A program made the position numbers and the translations under genes. Source: UBA4416 sp040386075 (GTDB lineage: Bacteria > Bacteroidota > Bacteroidia > B-17B0 > Aurantibacillaceae). Taken from it: a stretch of DNA of 64,000 nucleotides. The notes beneath the pieces were generated by a model, which searched no databases, was not told where the DNA came from, and worked only from the letters and a program-made list of their open reading frames with translations. Positions 34,686 through 43,432 of this stretch are shown one piece after another (within the stretch, counting starts at the first letter, position 1; the number at the start of each line of letters is the position of its first letter). Location: positions 1 through 64,000 of the forward strand of contig JAZKGE010000035.1 in assembly GCA_040386075.1 (NCBI GenBank). Direction: 5' to 3'.

Positions 34686-36692
34686 ATGAAGAGTTCAAAA
34701 ACATATTCTATGAATGCTTCAGGCAAAATTGCCTGGTTGCTGATGTGTTCTTTGCAATCAATTTCTCTTTTACATGCACAAGACAAGGATACTTCGAAAG
34801 TACATCAGTTACAAGAAGTGAATATTTTTGAAAACAAGCAGCAAAAATTTGAAACGTCTAAAAAACAAATTACGCTTGATACTTTAACATTAGCCAGATA
34901 TAATACGAGTAGCCTTGCCGAACTTCTGGCAAATCAATCAACTATACACATTAAGTCTTACGGAAATGGCAATATAGTTTCAACCAGCATGCGTGGTGGT
35001 AATGCCAGCCATACTGCTCTGCTATGGAATGGATTAAATATTCAAAACACAATGTTAGGCCAACCTGATCTGAGTATTGTTCCTACATCCTTATTCAACA
35101 GTGTTTCGCTTGAATACGGTGGCGGTAGCGCCATTTGGGGAAGCGGTGCCATTGGAGGAAGCATTCATTTACAAAATAATACGGCCTTTGATCAAGGATT
35201 TAAAACAAGATTGCAAATGAGTGTAGGAAGTTATGATTCCAGGAAAATAACTTCAGGAACATTATTAAGTTATAAGAAAATAATTTCTAACACTACTATC
35301 TATTATAATGCATGTGAGAATAACTACGCTTATAAAGATACTGCAGATAAAGAAAACCCAGATAAAGAGGTAACCCACGCAAATTATGTTTCCAAAGGTT
35401 TAATGCAGGAAATATCGTTCTTAGCATCCGCCTTTCAAAAAGTAAACGTCAGAGCCTGGTATAATGTGGTAGACAGGAATATACCATCCAATACGATTAC
35501 GCCAAGTAAACAAAATCAAATTGATGAAAATTTAAAACTGAATGCGGATTGGAATTATTCAAGACGTAATTTAAATTCGATAATACGTTTGGGTTACTTT
35601 AATGATAAGCTAAATTTTAACGACACTTTATCAAATTATCTGGTAAGTAATAACACCATAAAAACACTCATAGTAGAAAGTGATAATACTTATAAATACA
35701 AAAATCATCAGTTTAATCTAGGAGCAAACTATACAAGTTACAGATCTATGCTGTTTTCAGCATCAGCAAATGATGACACCACTTATCATTACAATTTAAA
35801 CAAGCTGGCTTTTTTTGCAGCATACAAGTTAAGCCTGCTTAATTCCAAATTAAATTACAACTTAGTTGTGAGAAAAGAATTTACCAGCCAAACCGAAATT
35901 CCTTTTACAGGAAATACAGGCATTAATTATCAATTGCTAAAGCAATTAACAGTAAAAATAAATGCTAATTCATCTTTTAGACAACCATCGTTGAGCGATC
36001 TATACTGGAATCCTGGAGGTAATCCAAATTTAAAACCGGAGAAAGGATATGAACTGGATGGAGGTTTCGAATTCAGACACTCTAAAAATAATTTTAGTGC
36101 AGTTATAGAAGCGACATGTTTTAATAGACATGTAAAAAACTGGATCACCTGGCTACCTTCAGAAAAATCATATTGGGTTCCGGTAAATTTAGCAGAAGTA
36201 TATAGCAGAGGAACAGAAACAAAAACAGAACTTACATATTTAAAAGAAGAAATACTATTAAAACTTACTATTAACACGTCGTATGTTTTATCAACCAACC
36301 AGGCTAAAATAAATGAGAATGACAATTCCGTTGGGCGACAATTAACCTATACTCCCCGCTATAGTGGCCAAGCAGGACTTTTAGTAAAATATAAACACAT
36401 CAACATATTATTTAATAATAATTACACCGGCTATCGTTTTACATCAACAGATAATACAGAATGGTTGTATCCATATTACATAGCCAATCTGAAATGTGCG
36501 TATAATTATTCGTTTAGTACTGTAAACATGGAAGTATTTGGTAGCATCAATAATTTATTCAATAAAAATTATGTTGTTGTAGCCAACAGACCAATGCCAT
36601 TAAGAAATTATGAAATTGGCATCTGCCTGAATTATTACAAAAAGAAAAAAACAACTGCAAATAATACCCCTGAAATAATAAATACAAAATAA
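34686..36692 (+). CDS. TonB-dependent outer-membrane receptor, BtuB-type (vitamin B12)
   Basis: The 668-residue protein has a signal peptide (about 1-31, ending SLLHAQ), a TonB box-like segment VHQLQEVNIFENK near residue 40, a plug domain (LAELLANQSTIHIKSYG, STSMRGGNASHTALLWNG, GGGSAIWGSGAIGGSIHL) and a beta-barrel. The barrel holds the conserved RQPSLSDLYWNPGGNPNLKPEKG turn (written in part: RQPSLSDLYW, NPNLKPEKG). It should take up a TonB-energised ligand; the cobalamin riboswitch upstream identifies it as a B12 or cobamide receptor. BtuFCD are not in the window. Confidence 0.93.
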   Translation: MKSSKTYSMNASGKIAWLLMCSLQSISLLHAQDKDTSKVHQLQEVNIFENKQQKFETSKKQITLDTLTLARYNTSSLAELLANQSTIHIKSYGNGNIVSTSMRGGNASHTALLWNGLNIQNTMLGQPDLSIVPTSLFNSVSLEYGGGSAIWGSGAIGGSIHLQNNTAFDQGFKTRLQMSVGSYDSRKITSGTLLSYKKIISNTTIYYNACENNYAYKDTADKENPDKEVTHANYVSKGLMQEISFLASAFQKVNVRAWYNVVDRNIPSNTITPSKQNQIDENLKLNADWNYSRRNLNSIIRLGYFNDKLNFNDTLSNYLVSNNTIKTLIVESDNTYKYKNHQFNLGANYTSYRSMLFSASANDDTTYHYNLNKLAFFAAYKLSLLNSKLNYNLVVRKEFTSQTEIPFTGNTGINYQLLKQLTVKINANSSFRQPSLSDLYWNPGGNPNLKPEKGYELDGGFEFRHSKNNFSAVIEATCFNRHVKNWITWLPSEKSYWVPVNLAEVYSRGTETKTELTYLKEEILLKLTINTSYVLSTNQAKINENDNSVGRQLTYTPRYSGQAGLLVKYKHINILFNNNYTGYRFTSTDNTEWLYPYYIANLKCAYNYSFSTVNMEVFGSINNLFNKNYVVVANRPMPLRNYEIGICLNYYKKKKTTANNTPEIINTK

Positions 36693-36712
36693 ACAATCAC
36701 AAAATAAATCAC

Positions 36713-37726
36713 ATGAAAAAAACAATTACTAAACTCGCAATAGCCTTAAGCATTGCAACCACTGTAGCAACACAGGCACAAACTGTTGTATCATTTGACA
36801 CATATACTTTGTCTCCTAATTCATATTACCAGGATAATACAAGTACAGACCTAACTCCTCCCGGTGGAGTAACTTTCCAATATGGGTGGAATACCGCGTT
36901 TGGCGGATATTGGGAATCAGGAACATCTTACACGAACGTAAATGATACGGTGAATGTGTATCCAAATATATATGGTGCCATTACCGGTACTGCATTTGCC
37001 GGCAATAACTATGCTACAACGCAAAGTGATGCTGTTATTTCATTTGCGAATAACACAACAGCGCTTTACGGGTTTTACATCACCAACACAACCTATGCAT
37101 GGAAATCAGTTAAAAATGGAGATTCATTCGCGAGAAAATTTGGCGATACAACAGGGACTGGCTCAGGAACAAGCATTCCGCAGGGCCAATATCCTGATTG
37201 GTTTAAAGTATTAGTATATGGTTACAGAAATGGAAGTATGATAACTGATAGCGTGGAATTTTATTTAGCTGACTATAGAGCAGCTGGTACAGCCAGTGAT
37301 TATGTTGTTAAAAACTGGCAATTTGTAAATTGCATTTCATTAGGACAAGTTGATAGCATTAGCTTTAAAATGAAATCGAGCGACAACTCTTTTGGTTTTA
37401 TGAATCAACCTGCTTTCTTTTCAATGGATAATTTCACAACAGTAAGTACTGTTGGTATAAATGAATTATCAAACGTAAGTAACATTTCTCTGTTCCCAAA
37501 TCCTGCTGGACAATACAGTACTTTAAACTATGATTCTAAAGAAGTGTCATCTCTAAACATTAGCATTTCTGATATTACAGGAAAAGAAATACAACAACAT
37601 TCAATTGAAACATTAACTGGAAACAATCAATTAAGATTAAATACAGGAACATTGTTGTCAGGTGTATACTTTATCACAATCAAGGACGATAATTCAATCA
37701 AAACTATCAAATTAATTAAGATGTAA
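36713..37726 (+). CDS. DUF4465 protein with T9SS type A sorting domain (B12 locus, copy 1)
   Basis: The 337-residue protein has a signal peptide (about 1-22, ending TVATQAQ) and a DUF4465 domain (about 25-250): FDTYTLSPNSYYQDNTSTD, FQYGWNTAFGGYWESGTSYTN, IYGAITGTAFAGNNYAT, YGFYITNTTYAW, GDSFARKFGD, DWFKVLVYGY and FYLADYRA. The sorting domain ends it (LFPNPAGQYSTLNYD, SGVYFITIKD). DUF4465 proteins recur in Bacteroidota B12-riboswitch loci; surface capture of cobalamin is inferred from that context. It starts 20 bases after the receptor gene, so the same riboswitch should control it. A strong terminator follows. Confidence 0.88.
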   Translation: MKKTITKLAIALSIATTVATQAQTVVSFDTYTLSPNSYYQDNTSTDLTPPGGVTFQYGWNTAFGGYWESGTSYTNVNDTVNVYPNIYGAITGTAFAGNNYATTQSDAVISFANNTTALYGFYITNTTYAWKSVKNGDSFARKFGDTTGTGSGTSIPQGQYPDWFKVLVYGYRNGSMITDSVEFYLADYRAAGTASDYVVKNWQFVNCISLGQVDSISFKMKSSDNSFGFMNQPAFFSMDNFTTVSTVGINELSNVSNISLFPNPAGQYSTLNYDSKEVSSLNISISDITGKEIQQHSIETLTGNNQLRLNTGTLLSGVYFITIKDDNSIKTIKLIKM

Positions 37727-37733
37727 ATATTCG

Positions 37734-37767
37734 AAAACAGTCCGATAGCGTTTATCGGACTGTTTTT
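37734..37767 (+). terminator. Rho-independent terminator inside the B12 locus
   Basis: Fourteen-base arms (AAAACAGTCCGATA, 37734-37747; complement 37753-37766), loop GCGTT, ending in T5. It separates receptor plus first DUF4465 gene from the second DUF4465 gene. Confidence 0.9.
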
Positions 37768-37807
37768 CTATTAAAAAGGCTTAAGCTGTATTTAGAATTT
37801 CTTTTCG

Positions 37808-37815
37808 TAAATTCG
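37808..37815 (+). promoter_or_regulatory. Possible -7 element (TAAATTCG) for the second B12-locus unit
   Basis: One mismatch to TAnnTTTG, 22 bases before the second DUF4465 start and just past the terminator. It would give that gene and the BtuG-like gene their own promoter. Low certainty. Confidence 0.3.
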
Positions 37816-37837
37816 GAGTTCAAAAACATAAGCATTA

Positions 37838-38866
37838 ATGAAAAAAATTACAAAAATAGCACTCATTCTAAGCATCATGTTATCTGCTATTACCAACGCA
37901 CAGGTTGTATATGAAACATTTGATACTTTCACATTAAGTCCTAACTCATTCTATCAGGATAGTACCGGAGCAGATTGGAAATCAAGTCCAACAACACCGG
38001 TATCTTTCGAGTATGGCTGGAAAAACAATATGTGGCGTTCCGGATCTGTTTATACTAACATAAAAGATACTGTTAACCTCACAGCGTCAAACTTATTAGC
38101 TGCCGCTAAAGGTTCGGCTTACAACGGTTCCAATTATGCCACTATAAAAGATAGTGCCACCATTTATTTGGAAAATAGTCCCACTTTCCTGAATAAAATT
38201 TCAGGTTTCTTTATAACCAACACAACTTATGCAAAAAATATCATCAAAAATGGCGATGCTACTCATCGTAAGTTTGGAGATACAACCGGAACGGGTTGGG
38301 GTGGAACTACCGCACAGGGCCATTATCCCGATTGGTTCAAGGTAACTGTTTTTGGCTATTATAATGGTGTTCAAAACCCAAATTATGTCGATTTCTATTT
38401 GGCGGATTATCAGGCAGCCGGCACGGCTAACGACTACATTGTAGACGAGTGGCATTATATTAACTGCATTAATGTAGGATTTGTAGATAGCGTGAAGTTG
38501 ATCATGAGCTCTTCTGACAAAACAAGTAACTACAAAATGAAAACGCCGGGATATTTTTGCATCGACAACTTTACAACCATTAATAATGTTGGTGTAAACG
38601 AGCTTGAAAATATTGTGAATATTACGGTTTTTCCTAATCCAACTACTCAAAGCCTGAACATAAACTACGCCTTAATTTCCTCATCTGATTTGAATATAAC
38701 CGTATATGATATTTCAGGCAAGGAAGTACTTAAAAACGACAGTAAACAAAATCAGATCGGACCTAATCAATTACAATTAAACACTGAAACTTTGGAAGCT
38801 GGGATCTATTTTCTGAATCTATCCAACGGTACATCAAACAAAAAAATAAAATTTATAAAGCTGTAA
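37838..38866 (+). CDS. DUF4465 protein with T9SS type A sorting domain (B12 locus, copy 2)
   Basis: The 342-residue paralogue of the gene just upstream shares its signal peptide style (ending AITNAQ), the DUF4465 core (FDTFTLSPNSFYQDSTGADW, FEYGWKNNMWRSGSVYTN, SGFFITNTTYAKNIIKNGDA, HRKFGDTTGTGWGG, HYPDWFKVTVFGYYNG, VDFYLADYQAAGTANDYIV in shorter runs) and the C-terminal sorting domain (VFPNPTTQSLNIN, AGIYFLNLSNG). The two are diverged along the full length, so the duplication is not recent. It is followed after 22 bases by the BtuG-like lipoprotein gene. Role in B12 capture is inferred from context. Confidence 0.88.
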   Translation: MKKITKIALILSIMLSAITNAQVVYETFDTFTLSPNSFYQDSTGADWKSSPTTPVSFEYGWKNNMWRSGSVYTNIKDTVNLTASNLLAAAKGSAYNGSNYATIKDSATIYLENSPTFLNKISGFFITNTTYAKNIIKNGDATHRKFGDTTGTGWGGTTAQGHYPDWFKVTVFGYYNGVQNPNYVDFYLADYQAAGTANDYIVDEWHYINCINVGFVDSVKLIMSSSDKTSNYKMKTPGYFCIDNFTTINNVGVNELENIVNITVFPNPTTQSLNINYALISSSDLNITVYDISGKEVLKNDSKQNQIGPNQLQLNTETLEAGIYFLNLSNGTSNKKIKFIKL

Positions 38867-38888
38867 TCCTGGATTCAGCTCTAAACGC

Positions 38889-39914
38889 ATGAAAATTTAC
38901 TACGTCATATTAATTTTTCCATTTTTATGTTCATGCATAAAAGATAAACCTCAGGATCCTGTTAAAACTGCGGTCAATATTAATGCTGATGCCAAAGTTT
39001 TAATAGTCAATGAAGGAAATTTTGGCACACCAAATGCAAATATTTCTATTTATGATCCAACATCAGGAGCTGTCGTAGAAAATTATTATTCACAACAAAA
39101 CAATAATACACAATTAGGAGATGTTTGCCAGAGTATTACAAAATACAATAACAAGTATTACATTGTTGTAAATAATTCACACAATATAACTATAACAAAT
39201 CCTGTTGATTTAACTAAAATTGCTACTATCAATGGCTTTAACTCACCACGATATTTACTGCCAGTTACTTATAGTAAAGCTTATGTGAGCGATCTGTATT
39301 CCAACTCTGTACAGATTGTTGATCTTAATACAAATTCCATTACAGGCTCAATACCATGTAATGGTTGGACAGAACAAATGGCATTAATTTATAATAAAGC
39401 CTTTGTTACCAATTACAGCACAAATTACTGCTATATAATTAATACCGTTACAGATGCAATTACGGATAGTATTAATATTGGAAAGGGTGCCTCAAGCATT
39501 CAGATTGATACAAATTCAAAAATATGGATATTAACCAGCGGAGATAACTCAAATGGCTTTGCAGGTCGCTTGGTAAGAATTGATCCTGTTACTTTACAAA
39601 TTGAATTAAACTTGAATTTTAGTTTATCAGATGGCCCTCATAATTTATGCATCAATAAAACACGCGATACATTATTTTATTTGAATAAAGGAATATGTAA
39701 ATTCCCTATAACATCAAATCAATTATCAGCGCCATACTTTAAACAAGGATCTATATACTATGGTATAGGAGTAAATCCAAAAGATTATAGCATATACGTG
39801 AGCGATGTACTTGGTTTTTCTCAAAAATCCACTATCGAAGTTTATGATATGAATGGAAATTTTAAAACAAGCTTTAAAGCCGGTATAGGAGCAAACGCCT
39901 TTATGTTTGAATAG
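38889..39914 (+). CDS. BtuG-like (YncE/DUF5074-type) beta-propeller surface lipoprotein
   Basis: The 341-residue product has a lipoprotein signal (PFLCSC, acceptor Cys near residue 16) followed by KDKPQDP, and a repeated beta-propeller pattern: VLIVNEGNFGTPNANISIYD, ITNPVDLTKIATINGFNSPRY, VQIVDLNTNSITGSIP, KAFVTNYSTNYCYIINTVTD, and SDVLGFSQKSTIEVYDMNGN (each read in short pieces). Such DUF5074 propellers next to BtuB-type receptors include BtuG, a high-affinity cobalamin-binding surface lipoprotein of Bacteroides. It most probably sits over the receptor and hands it B12. Same strand, 22 bases after the second DUF4465 gene. Confidence 0.82.
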   Translation: MKIYYVILIFPFLCSCIKDKPQDPVKTAVNINADAKVLIVNEGNFGTPNANISIYDPTSGAVVENYYSQQNNNTQLGDVCQSITKYNNKYYIVVNNSHNITITNPVDLTKIATINGFNSPRYLLPVTYSKAYVSDLYSNSVQIVDLNTNSITGSIPCNGWTEQMALIYNKAFVTNYSTNYCYIINTVTDAITDSINIGKGASSIQIDTNSKIWILTSGDNSNGFAGRLVRIDPVTLQIELNLNFSLSDGPHNLCINKTRDTLFYLNKGICKFPITSNQLSAPYFKQGSIYYGIGVNPKDYSIYVSDVLGFSQKSTIEVYDMNGNFKTSFKAGIGANAFMFE

Positions 39915-39933
39915 TGTTTTTCATTTTTTAGAT

Positions 39934-39941
39934 TATCTTTG
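39934..39941 (+). promoter_or_regulatory. Bacteroidota -7 promoter element (TATCTTTG)
   Basis: An exact TAnnTTTG match ending 5 bases before the GTG start of the glycosyltransferase gene; it predicts a start of transcription at the start codon. Confidence 0.45.
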
Positions 39942-39946
39942 CTTGA

Positions 39947-41065
39947 GTGCAAGATCATTTACATATTATTTCGTTTGATATACCCTACCCTGCTAATTAT
40001 GGCGGCGCTATTGATGTATTTCATAAAATAAGATGCTTGCACCAAAAAGACATCAAAGTGATCCTGCATTGCTTTGAATACGGTGACAGAAAAAGATCTC
40101 CTGAACTAGAAAAATTATGCGAAAAGGTTTACTATTATAAACGTAACACTTCTTTTTTTAATCAGTTATCCCGTTTACCTTTTAATGTCAGATCAAGGGT
40201 AAGTGAGGAACTAAAACAAAATTTATTAAAGAACAATTACCCAATTTTGTTTGAAGTATTACATACCTGTTATTTACTGGATGATCCGGATCTTAAGAGC
40301 AGAAAAAAATTATTCAGACATAGTAACATTGAACATGAGTATTTTTTAGAACTGGCAAAAGGAGAAAGATCATTCTTAAAAAAATTGTATTTGCAAATTG
40401 AAGCGGACAAATTAAAACGCTTTGAAAAACAAATTACACATGCTGATTGTATTTTATCGGTCTCTGAAGCTGATCTGGCCTATTTCAAAAAAACATACCC
40501 TAAAACACCTTCTGTTTATTTACCAAGCTTTCACGGCTTTGACCAATTGCAATGCAAGCCCGGAAAAGGCGATTATATTTTATATCACGGTAATTTATCT
40601 GTTTCCGAAAATTCTAATGCAGCCTTATGGTTAATTGAAAACGTGTTTTCCAAAATAACCTATCCTATAATTATCGCAGGTTTAAACCCACCGGCTCATT
40701 TAACGGAAGCTGTCAAAAAATATGCGCACATTACACTGAAGAAAAACTGTTCAGAAACAGAAATACAAATACTTATTGAAGACGCCCAAATTCATTGTTT
40801 ATATACCGAGCAGGCAACCGGACTAAAATTAAAATTATTGAATGTATTATATTCGGGTAGATTTGTTATTGCCAATGCAGCTATGTTGAATGGAACACAA
40901 TTGACAAAGGCTTGCCATATTGCTAACACTGCTAAGGAATACATTGATCTAATTGATGGTTTGTTTTTAAAAGAATTTGCGACTAAGGAAATTGAATTGA
41001 GAAAACAAATAATTGCTCCAATGGATAATGCTAAAAAAACAGAGCTATTATTAAGTTTAATATAA
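39947..41065 (+). CDS. Glycosyltransferase, GT4-like
   Basis: The 372-residue cytoplasmic protein has two Rossmann-like halves: IISFDIPYPANYGGAIDVFHKIRCL at the start (a glycine-rich acceptor loop, PANYGGA), HSNIEHEYFLELAKGE and ADCILSVSEADLAYFKKTYP in the middle, and a donor half from YILYHGNLSVSENSNAALWL to LKLLNVLYSGRFVIANAAM, where the usual E-x7-E region is reduced. It resembles family 4 transferases of polysaccharide synthesis. I used the GTG at 39947 because it starts the conserved strand and is preceded by a promoter box. It is a separate unit from the B12 genes despite the same strand. Confidence 0.82.
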   Translation: MQDHLHIISFDIPYPANYGGAIDVFHKIRCLHQKDIKVILHCFEYGDRKRSPELEKLCEKVYYYKRNTSFFNQLSRLPFNVRSRVSEELKQNLLKNNYPILFEVLHTCYLLDDPDLKSRKKLFRHSNIEHEYFLELAKGERSFLKKLYLQIEADKLKRFEKQITHADCILSVSEADLAYFKKTYPKTPSVYLPSFHGFDQLQCKPGKGDYILYHGNLSVSENSNAALWLIENVFSKITYPIIIAGLNPPAHLTEAVKKYAHITLKKNCSETEIQILIEDAQIHCLYTEQATGLKLKLLNVLYSGRFVIANAAMLNGTQLTKACHIANTAKEYIDLIDGLFLKEFATKEIELRKQIIAPMDNAKKTELLLSLI

Positions 41066-41079
41066 TTACTACTAGTTTC

Positions 41080-41165
41080 GTCATGCTGAACCCGATTCAG
41101 CATCCCTAACAAAGAATAAAAAAAAATGAGACCTTAAATCAAGTTCAGGGTAACACATTCGAGAT
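41080..41165. repeat. Interspersed repeat fragment
   Basis: It contains a perfect hairpin (ATGCTGAA/TTCAGCAT, 41083-41103) and a second, degenerate one (ACCTTAAA ... TTCAGGGT). I recognise this layout from intergenic repeats in other Bacteroidota genomes. It lies between the converging glycosyltransferase and DUF1801 genes. Confidence 0.55.
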
Positions 41166-41166
41166 T

Positions 41167-41514
41167 TCACTTATACAAAGCCATCATTTCCTTCAAAATA
41201 GCATTTACCTTTTTTACGGGAATATCTTTCTCTGCATCCATCAAAAATATTTTCATCCTAGCTCTTTTTTCAACGATCAGATCAGGATACTTCATCTTTG
41301 CTCCTTCTACAATTCCTAAATATGGCTGACCGTATTTTTTATGTATCCATAAATAACAGATCATTTTATCTTTATAACAAAAGAAAGGCATGCCGTATTT
41401 TAACGCTTCTGTTATATCCGGATCAAAATTCAAAATATGTTGCCTTAAAAAAGTCAAACAACTTTTTATTGGTTCTTCTCTTTGCAAATAATAATTATCC
41501 AAGGGATTGAGCAT
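41167..41514 (-). CDS. DUF1801 family protein
   Basis: The 115-residue cytoplasmic protein has the DUF1801/YdhG-like layout: LTFLRQHILNFDPDITEALKYGMPFFCYKDK (short pieces TEALKYGMPFF and DKMICYLWIHKK), GQPYLGIVEGAKM and the C-terminal IPVKKVNAILKEMMALY. The fold is related to iron-binding frataxin-like proteins, but the function is not established. It starts 10 bases after the RCC1-repeat gene on the same strand, so it may share that transcript. Confidence 0.82.
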   Translation of the reverse strand: MLNPLDNYYLQREEPIKSCLTFLRQHILNFDPDITEALKYGMPFFCYKDKMICYLWIHKKYGQPYLGIVEGAKMKYPDLIVEKRARMKIFLMDAEKDIPVKKVNAILKEMMALYK

Positions 41515-41524
41515 TGATTAATAA

Positions 41525-42911
41525 TTACCTGGCGCTTCTTTCTTTAATAAACTTTGTTTGATAGATTTGTCCTTCTATTAAAAATCGCACAAAATATACT
41601 CCCGGTTCCAGATTATGAACATTTAATTCAGTAGTATTTATTTTCCTTTCATCAATCACCCTTCCTGTAACATCCACCACAATAATACTCTCTATTGATT
41701 GATTATTATCCGTTTTTAAATGCAGAACTTCGCTTGTCGGGTTTGGATAAATTAAATATTTGCTTTCCTCAATGTCATTTATCAAAGTTATATTTCCACA
41801 ATCATTGATTTGCGTCGGTATATTTTCAAAATAATACCATCCTCCCACCGGAGGATTAACACTGATATTTCCCCATCCCCATATAGTATTATTAGGCTTT
41901 AAAGCAATAGTATGATCAAAACCAGGAACAATAATCCCCCAATTATTATCTGTTCCAATCTTTACCATGAAATTTTTACTGGTGTATGTTCCGTCGCCTA
42001 GTTCCCCATTGTAATTTTTCCCGATCGCCCATAAAGTGCTATCAGATTTTACAACAAAAGTAGATTCGTTCCCTGCATAAATAGATATCCAATTACTTAA
42101 TACTCCTAACTGAATTAAATTAGGTATGATTGTATTNNNNNNNNNNAGTCCAATTACCAATTTGTCCTGAATTATTAATTCCACAAACCCATAAAGTACT
42201 ATCATTTTTTATAGCAAGTGTATAAAAATATCCGGCGCTCAACTTTGTCCAATGATCTGTTCCGATTTTTTTCGGAATCAGGTTAATAGTATTACTTCCA
42301 TCGCCACATTGACCGGCAACATTACTTCCCCATGCCCATAAAGTACTGTCATTTTTTTGAGCTATGCTGTGATATTTTCCTGCATCTATAAATTTCCAAT
42401 CATTATCTAAACCAACTCTAACCGGAAATTTGACAGCCAAATTGGTTCCATTCCCTAATTCTCCATATCCATTTCCTCCCCAGGTCCATAATGAACCATC
42501 CGTTTTTAAAGCAACTGTATGGTAAACACCTGCTGCAACTGATTTCCAATTTGTATCCAAACCTATTTGAGTTGGAATCGTTCTATTTATAATCGTCCCA
42601 TCTCCTAATTGCCCGTCATAGTTTAATCCCCATGCCCATAATGTACCATTTGTCTTTATACCCATTGAATATGCTTCCCCGCATGTAATAGATTTCCAAT
42701 GATTATCAACTCCGATTTGAATTGGCATATAAGTAGTAGTAGTTGTGCCAACTCCTAATTGTCCGTTACCATTAATGCCCCATCCCCACAGTGTTCCATC
42801 TGTTCTAACATATAATGAAAACTCTTGTCCGGATCCGATGGATGATGTGCATTGTGCGTAAACAAATTGTTTAAACACAAAAAAGAATACTATTAAAAAG
42901 TTTTTTTTCAT
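41525..42911 (-). CDS. Secreted RCC1-repeat protein with T9SS type A sorting domain, interrupted by an assembly gap
   Basis: One gene is split into two frames by a run of 10 N. The upstream part (42911 to the gap) has a signal peptide (ending FVYAQ) and at least five RCC1-type repeats of about 50 residues (DGTLWGWGINGNGQLGVGT, HTVALKTDGSLWTWGGNGYGELGNGT). The downstream part has two or three more repeats (SDSTLWAIGKNYNGELGDGT-like) and a sorting domain (IYPNPTSEVLHLKTDN, EPGVYFVRFLIEGQ). RCC1 repeats build a seven-bladed propeller. It should be exported by the T9SS; ligand unknown. The true sequence at the gap and total length are not known. Confidence 0.88.
42137..42146. other. Assembly gap (10 N)
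   Basis: Ten unknown bases inside the RCC1-repeat gene. Ten is often a placeholder length, and the frame changes across it, so the real gap size is probably different. Confidence 0.99.
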
Positions 42912-42949
42912 TTAATAACTTAACCTAAAATAAGCAATTTATTAATATG

Positions 42950-43300
42950 TTATAAGGATTCCTTCGCTTCTGCGATCACAGCTTTTGAATTCCCCACAAA
43001 TATTTTCTTTCCAACAAAAATTACCGGGCGTTTTAAAAACGTATATTCTTCTAAAATAAAATCCTTATAATTCGCCTCGGTTAATTTTTTTGACCCAAGA
43101 TCCAATTCTTTGTATTTACGGGCAATCCGACTGAACAAAGCCTCATAAGAGCCGGCGTTTTTTTTCATTTCTTCCAATTGTGCCGGAGTAATTTTTTCTG
43201 TTTTGATGTCCTGGAATTCAAATCCTTTTTCTTTTAATCCCAATTCAGAAATTATGCGTTTGCAGGTATCACAGGTTGAGAGAGAGTATATTTTATTCAT
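42950..43300 (-). CDS. ArsC/Spx-like thioredoxin-fold protein
   Basis: The 116-residue protein has the ArsC/Spx/YffB fold: YSLSTCDTCKRIISEL (redox CxxC at residues 10 and 13), FEFQDIKTEKIT, and the C-terminal FLKRPVIFVGKKIFVGNSK, which includes the RP cis-proline segment. Family members are glutaredoxin-like arsenate reductases or transcription-related Spx proteins. The CxxC is not the single active Cys of E. coli ArsC, and there are no ars genes nearby, so I do not call it an arsenate reductase. Confidence 0.8.
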   Translation of the reverse strand: MNKIYSLSTCDTCKRIISELGLKEKGFEFQDIKTEKITPAQLEEMKKNAGSYEALFSRIARKYKELDLGSKKLTEANYKDFILEEYTFLKRPVIFVGKKIFVGNSKAVIAEAKESL

Positions 43301-43366
43301 ATAGGTATTTTTTCAACACAGAGGCAAAGAGTTTCAGAGTTCACTGAGTTTTTTATAAAAATAAAT

Positions 43367-43403
43367 AAAAAAGAGATACACAAACCTCTGTGTATCTCTT
43401 TTT
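43367..43403 (-). terminator. Rho-independent terminator after the pseudouridine synthase gene
   Basis: Arms AAAAGAGATACACA (within 43367-43382) and TGTGTATCTCTTTT (43389-43402), six-base loop, followed on the minus strand by T6. It lies 30 bases beyond the stop of the minus-strand gene. Confidence 0.85.
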
Positions 43404-43432
43404 AAAACTCTATAACTCTGTGTCGGTAATTC

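Noticed and set aside
41525..42911. RCC1 repeats as eukaryotic contamination
   Set aside because: The protein has a bacterial signal peptide and a T9SS sorting domain, and its flanks are bacterial.
42950..43300. Arsenate reductase and arsenic resistance
   Set aside because: It has CxxC as in Spx/YffB-type proteins and no ars genes are nearby, so only the fold is called.
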